Part shown: piece after piece, positions 26,215 to 33,905 of the stretch
Numbering within the stretch: the stretch's first letter is position 1
Layout: every line of letters starts with the position of its first letter
NCBI RefSeq assembly: GCF_009834875.1
Contig: NZ_WVHT01000006.1
Coordinates: 124,001 to 188,000, forward strand
DNA: 64,000 bases
From: Hufsiella arboris
Lineage (GTDB): Bacteria > Bacteroidota > Bacteroidia > Sphingobacteriales > Sphingobacteriaceae
Direction of reading: 5' to 3'
Translations under genes and position numbers: made by a program
Notes under the pieces: model-generated
What the model saw: the letters and a program-made list of their open reading frames with translations, nothing else
The model's database searches: none
What the model was told of the DNA's origin: nothing

Positions 26215-26870
26215 TATTCAGTAACTATTTTTCCGTCGCGCATAAGTATTTTACGATCTGCCATTTGCGCCAGATCCTCGTTGTGAGTTACGATAATAAA
26301 TGTCTGTCCGGTTTTCTCCCGCAGTTCAAAAAAAAGCTCGTGAAGGCTTTGAGCGTTTGCTGTATCCAGGTTTCCGGAAGGTTCATCGGCCATAACAACG
26401 GCCGGTTGATTAATTAGCGCCCGTGCGATGGCAACCCGTTGCTGCTCTCCACCGGACAGTTCCGACGGCTTATGCTGGGCACGATGTTCCAGACCGAGCA
26501 TCTTCAACAGCTCAAGCGCACGTACCCCAGCCTGTTTTTCGTTTTTGCCAGCGATAAAAGCCGGAATACAAACATTCTCCAGCGCTGTAAATTCAGGCAG
26601 AAGATGGTGAAACTGGAAAATAAACCCGATATACTGATTCCTGAAAATACTTAATCGTTTGGAGGAAAGCTTGTTAATACTGATCTTATTGATCAGAACT
26701 TCACCTTTATCGGCTTTATCGAGCGTGCCGATAATATGCAGTAAGGTACTTTTTCCCGCCCCTGAAGGTCCAGTTATAGTAACAATCTCACCGGTAGATA
26801 CATGAATATCTACTCCTTTTAAAATTTCCAGCTTATTATATGATTTGCTGATTCCTGTTGCCTGAAGCAT
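26214..26870 (-). CDS. lolD: ABC transporter ATP-binding protein, LolD type
   Basis: A 218-residue ATPase of the MacB/LolD/FtsE class. It has Walker [10 protein letters not shown] (residues 34-42), Q-loop [12 protein letters not shown], the signature [15 protein letters not shown] (about 140), Walker [13 protein letters not shown] (about 162) and the H-loop VTHNEDLA. LolD drives release of lipoproteins from the inner membrane with LolC/E, but no LolC/E-type permease lies here, so its partner must be encoded elsewhere. It is followed without a gap by the pre-ATP-grasp-like gene. Confidence 0.85.
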   Translation of the reverse strand: MLQATGISKSYNKLEILKGVDIHVSTGEIVTITGPSGAGKSTLLHIIGTLDKADKGEVLINKISINKLSSKRLSIFRNQYIGFIFQFHHLLPEFTALENVCIPAFIAGKNEKQAGVRALELLKMLGLEHRAQHKPSELSGGEQQRVAIARALINQPAVVMADEPSGNLDTANAQSLHELFFELREKTGQTFIIVTHNEDLAQMADRKILMRDGKIVTE

Positions 26871-26882
26871 GCTGCGAAAATA

Positions 26883-27740
26883 CTATTTATGACTTTCATT
26901 CTTAGCCGAATTCGGATTGTTTTCCCTGCCGGCAAGCCATAAAAGCGAATTAATGATAAATTGATTTTGATAAGGCTCGGAAAATGTATGAGACAATGTT
27001 TTGGTATCGGCGCCAAACTTATGTTCATAGTCCATATCATTATGCCCCATATTCAGGTAAACCATTCGGTATTTTTTGTTCGTCCAGGCGACAGGATAAT
27101 AACCCGAATGCCATATTTCGGACTGCTTGGGCCCCGTGCCTAATGGAAAGCTCGTTGAATCGATGGCAAGCAAAATGTCAATATCTTTATTTTTTGTGAG
27201 ATCATTTTGCCAGCGATACCATTCATTAGCCGCTGCCTTAAACTTCACCGGAAGCTTTTTGCAAACTGCATGCTGTTTATCTTCTACCTTTAAGATGGCT
27301 GAGGTTGGCCGCCATGTATTGCTGCCATACTGACCCGAACCTAAGAATTGATTATGGTACCAATCCCAGTTCTGGTTATAGTCGGACGGGGTTAAAGCAA
27401 AGGCCGAAAAATGAAATCCCATCCACGCTCCGCCATTTTCCATATATCGTTGAAAAGCATCTCGCTGTTCGGATTTCTCCGGTCGCGTGTCAAGAAACAG
27501 AACTACCTGGTATCCCGATAGAAATTTATCATTAAGATTATTCCAGTTACTCGTCGTGTCGTACCTGAATTGATATTTCTTAGCAACTGTGTTAAACCAA
27601 ATGTTTGCTTCGCGAACAAAGCTTACATGTGCCTGGTCGTTTATTCCGGTAAAAAAGGCAATAACATTGAATCGCGGAACATGAGCCGACGTTTCCAGCG
27701 ATGCGATTAACAGAATGCATAGAATAAGTTTATATTTCAT
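26883..27740 (-). CDS. ThuA-domain secreted protein
   Basis: A 285-residue protein with a signal peptide (MKYKLILCILLIASLETSAH) and a ThuA/trehalose-utilisation-like domain, a class I glutamine-amidotransferase fold. Marks are VVLFLDTRPEKSEQ (about 78), GGAWMGFHFSAFAL (about 105), and the C-terminal WTNKKYRMVYLNMGHND with FIINSLLWLAGREN. ThuA proteins are linked with sugar metabolism and are often exported in Bacteroidetes. The gene runs 12 bases ahead of lolD and probably heads that transcription unit. Confidence 0.85.
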   Translation of the reverse strand: MKYKLILCILLIASLETSAHVPRFNVIAFFTGINDQAHVSFVREANIWFNTVAKKYQFRYDTTSNWNNLNDKFLSGYQVVLFLDTRPEKSEQRDAFQRYMENGGAWMGFHFSAFALTPSDYNQNWDWYHNQFLGSGQYGSNTWRPTSAILKVEDKQHAVCKKLPVKFKAAANEWYRWQNDLTKNKDIDILLAIDSTSFPLGTGPKQSEIWHSGYYPVAWTNKKYRMVYLNMGHNDMDYEHKFGADTKTLSHTFSEPYQNQFIINSLLWLAGRENNPNSAKNESHK

Positions 27741-27801
27741 TCGGTATCGGTTGATGTCATGAGAGCTTAAACCGCCGACAATTTAAACAAATGCACATTA
27801 C

Positions 27802-27833
27802 TTGCCGACAATTTATTTTTTTTGGTAGTTTTA
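27802..27833 (+). promoter_or_regulatory. Candidate sucC promoter
   Basis: TTG (27802-27804), a 21-base spacer and TAGTTTTA (27826-27833, seven of eight bases of TAnnTTTG apart from the last) lie 21 bases before the sucC ATG. Confidence 0.5.
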
Positions 27834-27854
27834 CCCGCAAATAGTTTAAAAGCA

Positions 27855-29048
27855 ATGAACATTCACGAATATCAAGGAAAAGCCATTTTAAAAAGCTATG
27901 GCGTACGCATTCAGGAAGGTATTGTTGCCGATACGCCGGAAGAGGCTGTTGAGGCTGCAAAAAAATTGAAAGAGGATTTTAACTCTGACTGGGTTGTGGT
28001 AAAAGCACAGATCCATGCAGGCGGACGCGGAAAAGGTGGTGGCGTTAAATTGGCAAAAAACCTTGATGAAGTGAAACAAAGAGCATCCGACATTATCGGC
28101 ATGCAATTAATTACTCCACAAACTGGTGTTGAAGGTAAAAAAGTAAACAAGGTTTTGGTAGCTCAGGATGTGTATTATCCCGGCGAAAGCGCAACCAAAG
28201 AATTTTACATGAGCGTTCTGCTGGATCGCGCCAAAGGACGTAACATAGTGATGTATTCAACCGAAGGCGGTATGGATATCGAAGAAGTTGCCGAACACAC
28301 TCCTCACCTGATCTTCAAAGAAGAGATTGATCCTAAAGTTGGTCTGCGTCCATTCCAGGCCAGCAAGATCGCTTTCAATTTAGGTTTGAGCGGAGCAGCT
28401 TATAAAGAAATGACCAAATTTGTTGCCGCATTATATAAAGCGTATGAAGGAACGGATTCATCAATGTTCGAAATTAACCCGGTTCTGAAAACATCCGATG
28501 ACAAAATTTTAGCGGTAGACGCAAAAGTAAATTTGGATGATAACGGATTATTCCGTCATCCGGATTACGCTGCTTTACGCGACACGACTGAGGAAGATCC
28601 AACCGAAGTTGAAGCAAGCGAAAGCAACCTCAACTACGTTAAGCTTGATGGGAATGTTGGCTGTATGGTTAACGGTGCCGGCTTAGCGATGGCGACGATG
28701 GACATTATTAAACTTGCCGGCGGCGAGCCTGCAAACTTCCTGGATGTTGGCGGTACCGCAAATGCGCAAACTGTTAAAGCTGCATTCAACATCATCCTCA
28801 AAGATCCGAACGTAAAGGCTATTCTGATCAACATCTTTGGTGGTATCGTTCGTTGCGACCGTGTTGCTCAGGGTGTTATTGATGCTTACCAGGAAATCGG
28901 CAACATTCCGGTTCCGATTATCGTTCGCCTTCAGGGTACAAATGCTGAAGAAGCTAAAAAGCTGATCGACGAATCAGGACTGAAAGTTTATTCAGCAATT
29001 TTACTTAGAGAAGCGGCTGACAGAGTAAAAGAAGTTCTGGCGAAATAA
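27855..29048 (+). CDS. sucC: Succinate-CoA ligase (ADP-forming), beta subunit
   Basis: A 397-residue subunit of succinyl-CoA synthetase, which makes ATP or GTP from succinyl-CoA in the TCA cycle. The ATG at 27855 gives the canonical start [17 protein letters not shown]. The ATP-grasp part carries [14 protein letters not shown] (about residues 52-65) and FEINPVLKT (about 210). The C-terminal CoA-ligase part has [11 protein letters not shown] (about 298) and [10 protein letters not shown] (about 327). The alpha subunit gene sucD is not adjacent, as is often the case in this group. A strong terminator follows. Confidence 0.96.
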   Translation: MNIHEYQGKAILKSYGVRIQEGIVADTPEEAVEAAKKLKEDFNSDWVVVKAQIHAGGRGKGGGVKLAKNLDEVKQRASDIIGMQLITPQTGVEGKKVNKVLVAQDVYYPGESATKEFYMSVLLDRAKGRNIVMYSTEGGMDIEEVAEHTPHLIFKEEIDPKVGLRPFQASKIAFNLGLSGAAYKEMTKFVAALYKAYEGTDSSMFEINPVLKTSDDKILAVDAKVNLDDNGLFRHPDYAALRDTTEEDPTEVEASESNLNYVKLDGNVGCMVNGAGLAMATMDIIKLAGGEPANFLDVGGTANAQTVKAAFNIILKDPNVKAILINIFGGIVRCDRVAQGVIDAYQEIGNIPVPIIVRLQGTNAEEAKKLIDESGLKVYSAILLREAADRVKEVLAK

Positions 29049-29067
29049 CAACGCAAACTGATATAGA

Positions 29068-29104
29068 AAGCCTTCCTAAGAAATTGGGAAGGCTTTTTTT
29101 TTAT
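29068..29104 (+). terminator. sucC terminator
   Basis: AAGCCTTCC pairs with GGAAGGCTT around a short loop, followed by a long T-tract, starting 20 bases after the sucC stop. Confidence 0.85.
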
Positions 29105-29197
29105 TGACAAACGCAGACAGCGTTTGGAACGTTGTCTGCATTACTAACCGTTTAAATAAATTTTAACTGCGGCTATAAAGCTATTAGTTTCGTTCTA

Positions 29198-29205
29198 TAA
29201 CTTTG
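29198..29205 (+). promoter_or_regulatory. Candidate -7 box (TAACTTTG) of the AHSA1-type gene
   Basis: A perfect TAnnTTTG match 26 bases before the ATG at 29232. No convincing TTG element upstream. Confidence 0.4.
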
Positions 29206-29231
29206 ATTTGTTGACATAACACAAACTAACC

Positions 29232-29681
29232 ATGAGCGATAAAACATTAGAGGCATCAGCCAAAATTCAAATTTCGAAATCACCTGCTGAAGTTTTTGAA
29301 GCAATAGTAAACCCAGATAAGATGTCGAACTATTTCATTGCAGACAGCAACGGGCGGCTGGAAGAAAGCAAAGAACTAATCTGGCATTTCCCCGAGTTTA
29401 AAGATGATTGCCCGGTGCGTAGCAGCAAAATTACCAAAAACGAATTTGTATCGTTTTATTGGGGACCTGATGAAGATGAAACCCTGGTTGAAATTTCTTT
29501 AACGGAAAAAAATGGTGGAACCGTTGTGTCTGTCGCCGAAAAAAGCAAGGAAAACAACGAAGCCGGAATTAAATGGCTGCGTGGCAACACCGAAGGCTGG
29601 GCTAACTTCCTGGCTTGTATGAAAGCTTATCTCGAATATGGGATCAATCTCCGGAAAGGCGCTTTCGATTTTATGAAATAA
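29232..29681 (+). CDS. SRPBCC/AHSA1-type lipid-binding-fold protein
   Basis: A 149-residue START-like protein. It opens with the family pattern LEASAKIQISKSPAEVFEAIVNPDKM, then LIWHFPEF, VSFYWGP and a C-terminal helix with LRGNTEGWANFLACMKAYLE. Members (activator of Hsp90 ATPase 1-like) have a hydrophobic cavity, and the bacterial ones mostly have unknown ligands. It is a single gene between the sucC terminator and a repeat-rich intergenic region. Confidence 0.85.
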   Translation: MSDKTLEASAKIQISKSPAEVFEAIVNPDKMSNYFIADSNGRLEESKELIWHFPEFKDDCPVRSSKITKNEFVSFYWGPDEDETLVEISLTEKNGGTVVSVAEKSKENNEAGIKWLRGNTEGWANFLACMKAYLEYGINLRKGAFDFMK

Positions 29682-29790
29682 TTAAATAAACCTTTGTTTT
29701 TCTTCGATTTTAAGCCTGCCTGATGTATTGCGAAAATCGTTAATATAAATAGTTGAATAATTATTGGTGGGACACCAACAAAGGCGTGAG

Positions 29791-29973
29791 GTTTATTGAC
29801 GACACTGCAGTTCTTCTATGTTCAGCTTGCCCGGCAACTTCCAAAAATCAGGGAACAGCCCCTGCATTTTAGCCCGGATTGAAGCGGATACCGGCCCAAG
29901 TGGCTAATGCCTGTGCAGTATAAGCGGAAAGCCGGAACAAACATCAATCGTCGAACTGCCACTGCGCTTCAAA
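29791..29973. repeat. 180-base dispersed repeat, copy 1, with REP-like core
   Basis: It runs from GTTTATTGACG to CTGCGCTTCAAA. The core 29871-29936 has left arm AGCCCGGATTGAAGCGG and right arm AGCGGAAAGCCGG, which are imperfect inverse partners enclosing about 36 bases. It aligns nearly end to end with 30267-30448. Confidence 0.8.
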
Positions 29974-30021
29974 AATATAGAATAACTAACTTATTTTGTG
30001 AGGACTTACAATAAAATAACC

Positions 30022-30070
30022 GCTGAAAGCCGGAACAACATTAATCAACAAACTGGCACTGCGCTTCAAA
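30022..30070. repeat. Partial copy of the 180-base repeat (right end only)
   Basis: GCTGAAAGCCGGAACAACATTAATC and then ACTGGCACTGCGCTTCAAA match the right end of the repeats on both sides, without the left arm. Confidence 0.65.
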
Positions 30071-30266
30071 TAAGTTATGTAAATGATGTATAGTGAATTA
30101 TTAGAACGCAGATCATGTCATAAGACATTGTTCGATAAACGGTGTTTTTGAAAAGCATAAACTGATATTCTTCGGCTGCTTCAGTCCCACTGTTTGCTGT
30201 AGTTTTGCTGGTTATGCAAAAATGATCGCAACTGCTGAACGACGCAAAAGCTGCCGCTACCATTGG

Positions 30267-30448
30267 GTTTATTGATGGCAGGACAGTTCTTCTATGTTCA
30301 GCTTGCCCGGCAACTGCCAAAAATTATGGAACAGCCCTTGCATTTTAGCCCGGATTGAAGCGGATTCCGGCCCAAGTGGCTAATGCCTGTGTAGTATTAG
30401 CGGAAAGCCGGAACAAATTTCAATCATCGAACTGAAGTTGCGCTTCCA
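30267..30448. repeat. 180-base dispersed repeat, copy 2, with REP-like core
   Basis: It shares with copy 1 the stretches ACAGTTCTTCTATGTTCAGC, TTGCCCGGCAACT, TTTTAGCCCGGATTGAAGCG and CGGCCCAAGTGGCTAATGCC. The core arms are at 30347-30363 and 30400-30412. Substitutions are scattered, so the duplication is not recent. Confidence 0.8.
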
Positions 30449-30553
30449 ATCAAACGGAATTATCGGTAAATAAGCAATTAAGGTTGAGATGATTTTCAGG
30501 CTAAACTAAAAGCTGATATCTTTTTGTAACTCCATACTTTTACAGAAATTGAA

Positions 30554-30914
30554 ATGATCAATTATCAAATCATGGCGCATATTAAATTAACAAACGAAAA
30601 CCTTCCGGGAATAAGCGGATTATTAAACTACCGGCCTGAGACAGCAAAACCGTTATTAGAGCTTGCAGAAAACTTTGTTAAGAGGCGAATCAACGCTTAC
30701 AAGCGGCGAAAGGGAAATTATTGCCTCATCGGTGTCGTATAAAAACGACTGCCATTTTTGCCATACATCGCATGGTGCGGCTGCCGCTACACATTTAAAC
30801 AAAGGCCCCGAATTTATTGATGATATCAAAGCCGGATTGGGCGAAACTGAAATAAGTCCGAAGCTAAAAGCGCTGTTAAACATTGCACACACCAATCGCG
30901 AAGCAACTGTTTGA
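30554..30914 (+). pseudogene. Peroxidase-related (AhpD/carboxymuconolactone decarboxylase type) pseudogene
   Basis: Two overlapping frames make one interrupted protein. The first part (MAHIKLTNENLPGISGLL, YRPETAKPLLELAE) continues in another frame with LLRGESTLTSGEREIIASSV, then NDCHFCHTSHGAAAATHL, which carries the CxxC-H redox motif of the AhpD family. Removing one A from the AAAA run at 30669-30672 restores AETLLRGEST. The restored protein still ends early, after ALLNIAH, where relatives continue for about 60 residues. So it has a frameshift and a lost 3' end. Confidence 0.8.
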
Positions 30915-30949
30915 TATGTCACTCAAGTAGCCAGGTTAATTAAATCTGG

Positions 30950-32827
30950 TTACTTAATTTCCAGGTCTTCTTTCATAAAAAAATAAAACGTCGACCCTTT
31001 CCCTTCACTGCTTTCTATTTTTATTTCGCTGTCATGGTAACGCAGCAATTCTGCGACCAGGTATAATCCAACGCCAAATCCGGAAACATTTTTAAGCTTT
31101 TCATTTTCAACCCGATAGAATCTTTCGAATAGCTTTTTCTGATCGACCAAAGCGATACCAATGCCGTTATCGCTAACGAATATTTTGACTCCATCAGTAG
31201 TTTTTTCCGAGCCAATCGCAATTGTCCCGCCTTCCGGTGAATATTTAATTGCATTACTAATCAGATTGGTCAGCACCTGGCCAATCTTTTCTTTATCAGC
31301 AAAAAGAGTTAAGTCGCATCCGGAAATAACAATATCATTATAAGCTGTTAATAATTTAGCTTCACTTACAATCTCTTCAATCAAAGGCTTCAAATTAAAA
31401 TACTCTTTGTTGATGTTGATCTTGGCTTCCTCAAGTCTCGCAAGATTCAAAAAATCGCTAACCATATTTACCATTTTTTTTACCTGCACCTCGGTACGCG
31501 TAAGCGCGTGAGTCCGAAAACTATCCCCGTCCTTTTTCGCCTGTGCAAGCAATACCTGGATATACGATTTGATCGACGTTAACGGTGTTTTCAGTTCGTG
31601 ACTTACCATCGCGATGAAATCATTCTTCTTAGCCTCTTCTCTTTTCTTATCAGTGATGTCACGTGCTATTTTAGAAACGCCTATTATGTTACCCTCAAAG
31701 TCCTTTACCGGAGATATTGTCAAAGAAAGATCCAGCAATTTGTTGTATTTCGTAATGCGTTTCGTTTCAAAATGATCGACACGCTCACCTCGTCTCAAAC
31801 GAGCGAGTATTTGTGGTTCTTCGTTTTTACGGTCATCCGGAATCAGCTTTAGAACCGACTGCCCGATAATTTCATCAGCGGAATAACCAAAAATCCGCTT
31901 TGCCGAATCATTCCAGCTCGTAATAACACCATCCAGCGTCTTACTGATTATGGCATCGTCAGACGATTCAACAATCGCAACCAGCCTTGCGCTTTTTTCT
32001 TCCGCGAGTTTGCTGTCAGTTATGTCGGCTACAGTTCCTATAAACCGCTGGGGCTTACCTTGGTTGTTGAAATATACCTTCCCCTGCGACCTGATCCATC
32101 TTTCCGTATTGTCATCGAAGCGAATAATTCGATGTGAATTGTCATACAAGCCAGAAGAACCGGCATTCATAACTTGCTGAAGCTTTTCCAGTACTGCTTC
32201 TCTATCTTTACTTGATATGTGGTCTGCGAAAAGCTCAAAACTAATCACAGTGTCAGGTTCAACTCCATATATCCTTCGGCATTCATCAGACCATATCAAC
32301 TCTCCGCTTATCGGGTTAAAATCCCATGTCCCCAGGTTGATATATTCCAGGGCCATCTTAAGCCGTGCTTCACTATGTTCCAGGTTTGCTAACAGTTCAT
32401 CTTTTTCGTCATCGCCTTTTTTTAAAATACTAACATCGGTAACGAAACATTGTAAATAAGTAAATCCATTATTCGATTTAACAGGATCGGCTGTAAGTAA
32501 AACATTTACCAGCGAACCATTTTTGCATTTTAGCACGGCGGCAAAATTTAAAAGACCTTGTTTTTGCGAACGACGGCTGCTTATTTCCTGGAATGCTTTT
32601 CGACCGATACAAAACTTATCTATCGGCTGCGCTATGTATTCTTCGTCAGTGTAGCCTAATAGATCAAGCAGAGCGCTGTTTGCATGCGTAATAATTCCGT
32701 TTACATCCAATAATTGACAAGGCATGGACATATTTTCAAAAGATTCCGGCAAGTTATCTGGTTGACGCGTTTGTACTTCGTCGTCGCAAAGTGCCGGGTT
32801 CTCTTGTAAAACCTTTTTGTTATTCAT
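30950..32827 (-). CDS. PAS-domain sensor histidine kinase
   Basis: A 625-residue, probably cytosolic kinase with no membrane segment. Three PAS/PAC modules (about residues 30-145, 155-275 and 285-395) sense an unknown signal. The HisKA dimerisation domain has the phospho-acceptor in MVSHELKTPLTS (His near 407). The ATPase domain has NLISNAIKYSPEGG (about 521), VSDNGIGIA (about 550) and GFGVGLYLVAELL (about 590). The NarL-type regulator gene starts about 900 bases upstream and points the same way, a likely but unproven partner. Confidence 0.9.
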   Translation of the reverse strand: MNNKKVLQENPALCDDEVQTRQPDNLPESFENMSMPCQLLDVNGIITHANSALLDLLGYTDEEYIAQPIDKFCIGRKAFQEISSRRSQKQGLLNFAAVLKCKNGSLVNVLLTADPVKSNNGFTYLQCFVTDVSILKKGDDEKDELLANLEHSEARLKMALEYINLGTWDFNPISGELIWSDECRRIYGVEPDTVISFELFADHISSKDREAVLEKLQQVMNAGSSGLYDNSHRIIRFDDNTERWIRSQGKVYFNNQGKPQRFIGTVADITDSKLAEEKSARLVAIVESSDDAIISKTLDGVITSWNDSAKRIFGYSADEIIGQSVLKLIPDDRKNEEPQILARLRRGERVDHFETKRITKYNKLLDLSLTISPVKDFEGNIIGVSKIARDITDKKREEAKKNDFIAMVSHELKTPLTSIKSYIQVLLAQAKKDGDSFRTHALTRTEVQVKKMVNMVSDFLNLARLEEAKININKEYFNLKPLIEEIVSEAKLLTAYNDIVISGCDLTLFADKEKIGQVLTNLISNAIKYSPEGGTIAIGSEKTTDGVKIFVSDNGIGIALVDQKKLFERFYRVENEKLKNVSGFGVGLYLVAELLRYHDSEIKIESSEGKGSTFYFFMKEDLEIK

Positions 32828-33056
32828 GTTTTATTGCAGTCGAAATTATCACAATCGTCATACGTTAACGAAAATACAATTTTGATTGTATAGAATTAAC
32901 ATTTTCGTCACGCAGAACTGACCGGCAGTTTTTCTCATCTGGATATTTTGTGGATGAATAACAGCATCGGAAGATTACTAATTAAATAGTCAACCCGGTG
33001 CTGATAACAAACAGATACTAACACCGAATTTGCGAGTAGCAGCTATTTTTTTGACT

Positions 33057-33725
33057 TTAACTGATAAGTCTGTTGCGCATGGCAAACCTAATGAGCGCCG
33101 CGGTATTACGCATGCCTGTTTTATCAATCAGACTTTGCCGGTGGCCTTCAACAGTACGTTTGCTGGTAAACAATTTATCCGCTATTTCCTGGTTGGTGAG
33201 TCCCTCGGCAATATGCTCTAAAATCTCCATTTCCCGTTTCGAAAATTCGAGGCCAGTTACCCATTGGGTGCTTTCTTCAGTAACTGGTAGGTCAACAAGC
33301 CTGTCTAAAAAGCGTAAAGCCAGCTCTGAACAAATATACCGGCTGTCTTTGTGTATAAATTTTATAGCAAAAATAAGCTCGTCTGCGGTTACATTCTTTA
33401 AAAGATATCCTTTAACACCCATACGAAATGCTTTGATGACATATTGTTCATGATCAAGCATTGTAAGCAAAATGACTTTCGGTACATCAGGCAAGGACCG
33501 TATTTCTTCGGTCATTTGCAGTCCATCCATCATTGGCATGTTCATATCTGCAAGTATGATGTCAGCAGAAGTTCCATTTCTGATCAGCGTCAACGCTTCG
33601 AGTCCATTGAGTGCTTCACCCACAACCGTAAGTCCGCTGTCTGTATTCAGTAAATTACGGATTCCGTTTCGTACAATATTATGGTCCTCGGCCAGAATAA
33701 CTCTGATCTTTTTTTCATTTGTCAT
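33057..33725 (-). CDS. NarL/LuxR-family response regulator
   Basis: A 222-residue transcription factor. The receiver domain (residues 5-125) has the acidic pair in LAEDHNIVRNG, the phospho-acceptor Asp60 in IILADMNMPMMDG, the Thr in LLTML and Lys in GYLLKNVTADEL. The C-terminal LuxR-type HTH (about 155-218) reads AEGLTNQEIADKLFTSKRTV. It lies 229 bases upstream of the histidine kinase on the same strand and probably pairs with it. Confidence 0.92.
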   Translation of the reverse strand: MTNEKKIRVILAEDHNIVRNGIRNLLNTDSGLTVVGEALNGLEALTLIRNGTSADIILADMNMPMMDGLQMTEEIRSLPDVPKVILLTMLDHEQYVIKAFRMGVKGYLLKNVTADELIFAIKFIHKDSRYICSELALRFLDRLVDLPVTEESTQWVTGLEFSKREMEILEHIAEGLTNQEIADKLFTSKRTVEGHRQSLIDKTGMRNTAALIRFAMRNRLIS

Positions 33726-33905
33726 TTACAAAATTGCCGCTATTAATTGGTGTGATATGAACGCGTTACTTCAGTGGTATCTGTCATCAAAACGAACAAC
33801 CCATATAAAAATTTGTTCGGAACAACTCAAGCAGAAAACCATCCAGACGGTAAGCCCGTCAAAACGCCAGGCTACATGGTAACAACCTTAAGCTTAACAA
33901 TAAAA

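Larger units (their letters stand above)
29682..30553. other. 872-base intergenic region with duplicated repeats
   Basis: Two copies of a roughly 180-base repeat (29791-29973 and 30267-30448) and one partial copy (30022-30070) occupy most of it. The minus-strand frame at 30075-30320 crosses a repeat copy and looks accidental. No protein-like frame is seen. Confidence 0.75.

Noticed and set aside
30075-30320. Minus-strand 81-residue frame
   Set aside because: It runs across a dispersed repeat copy and shows no protein-like pattern.
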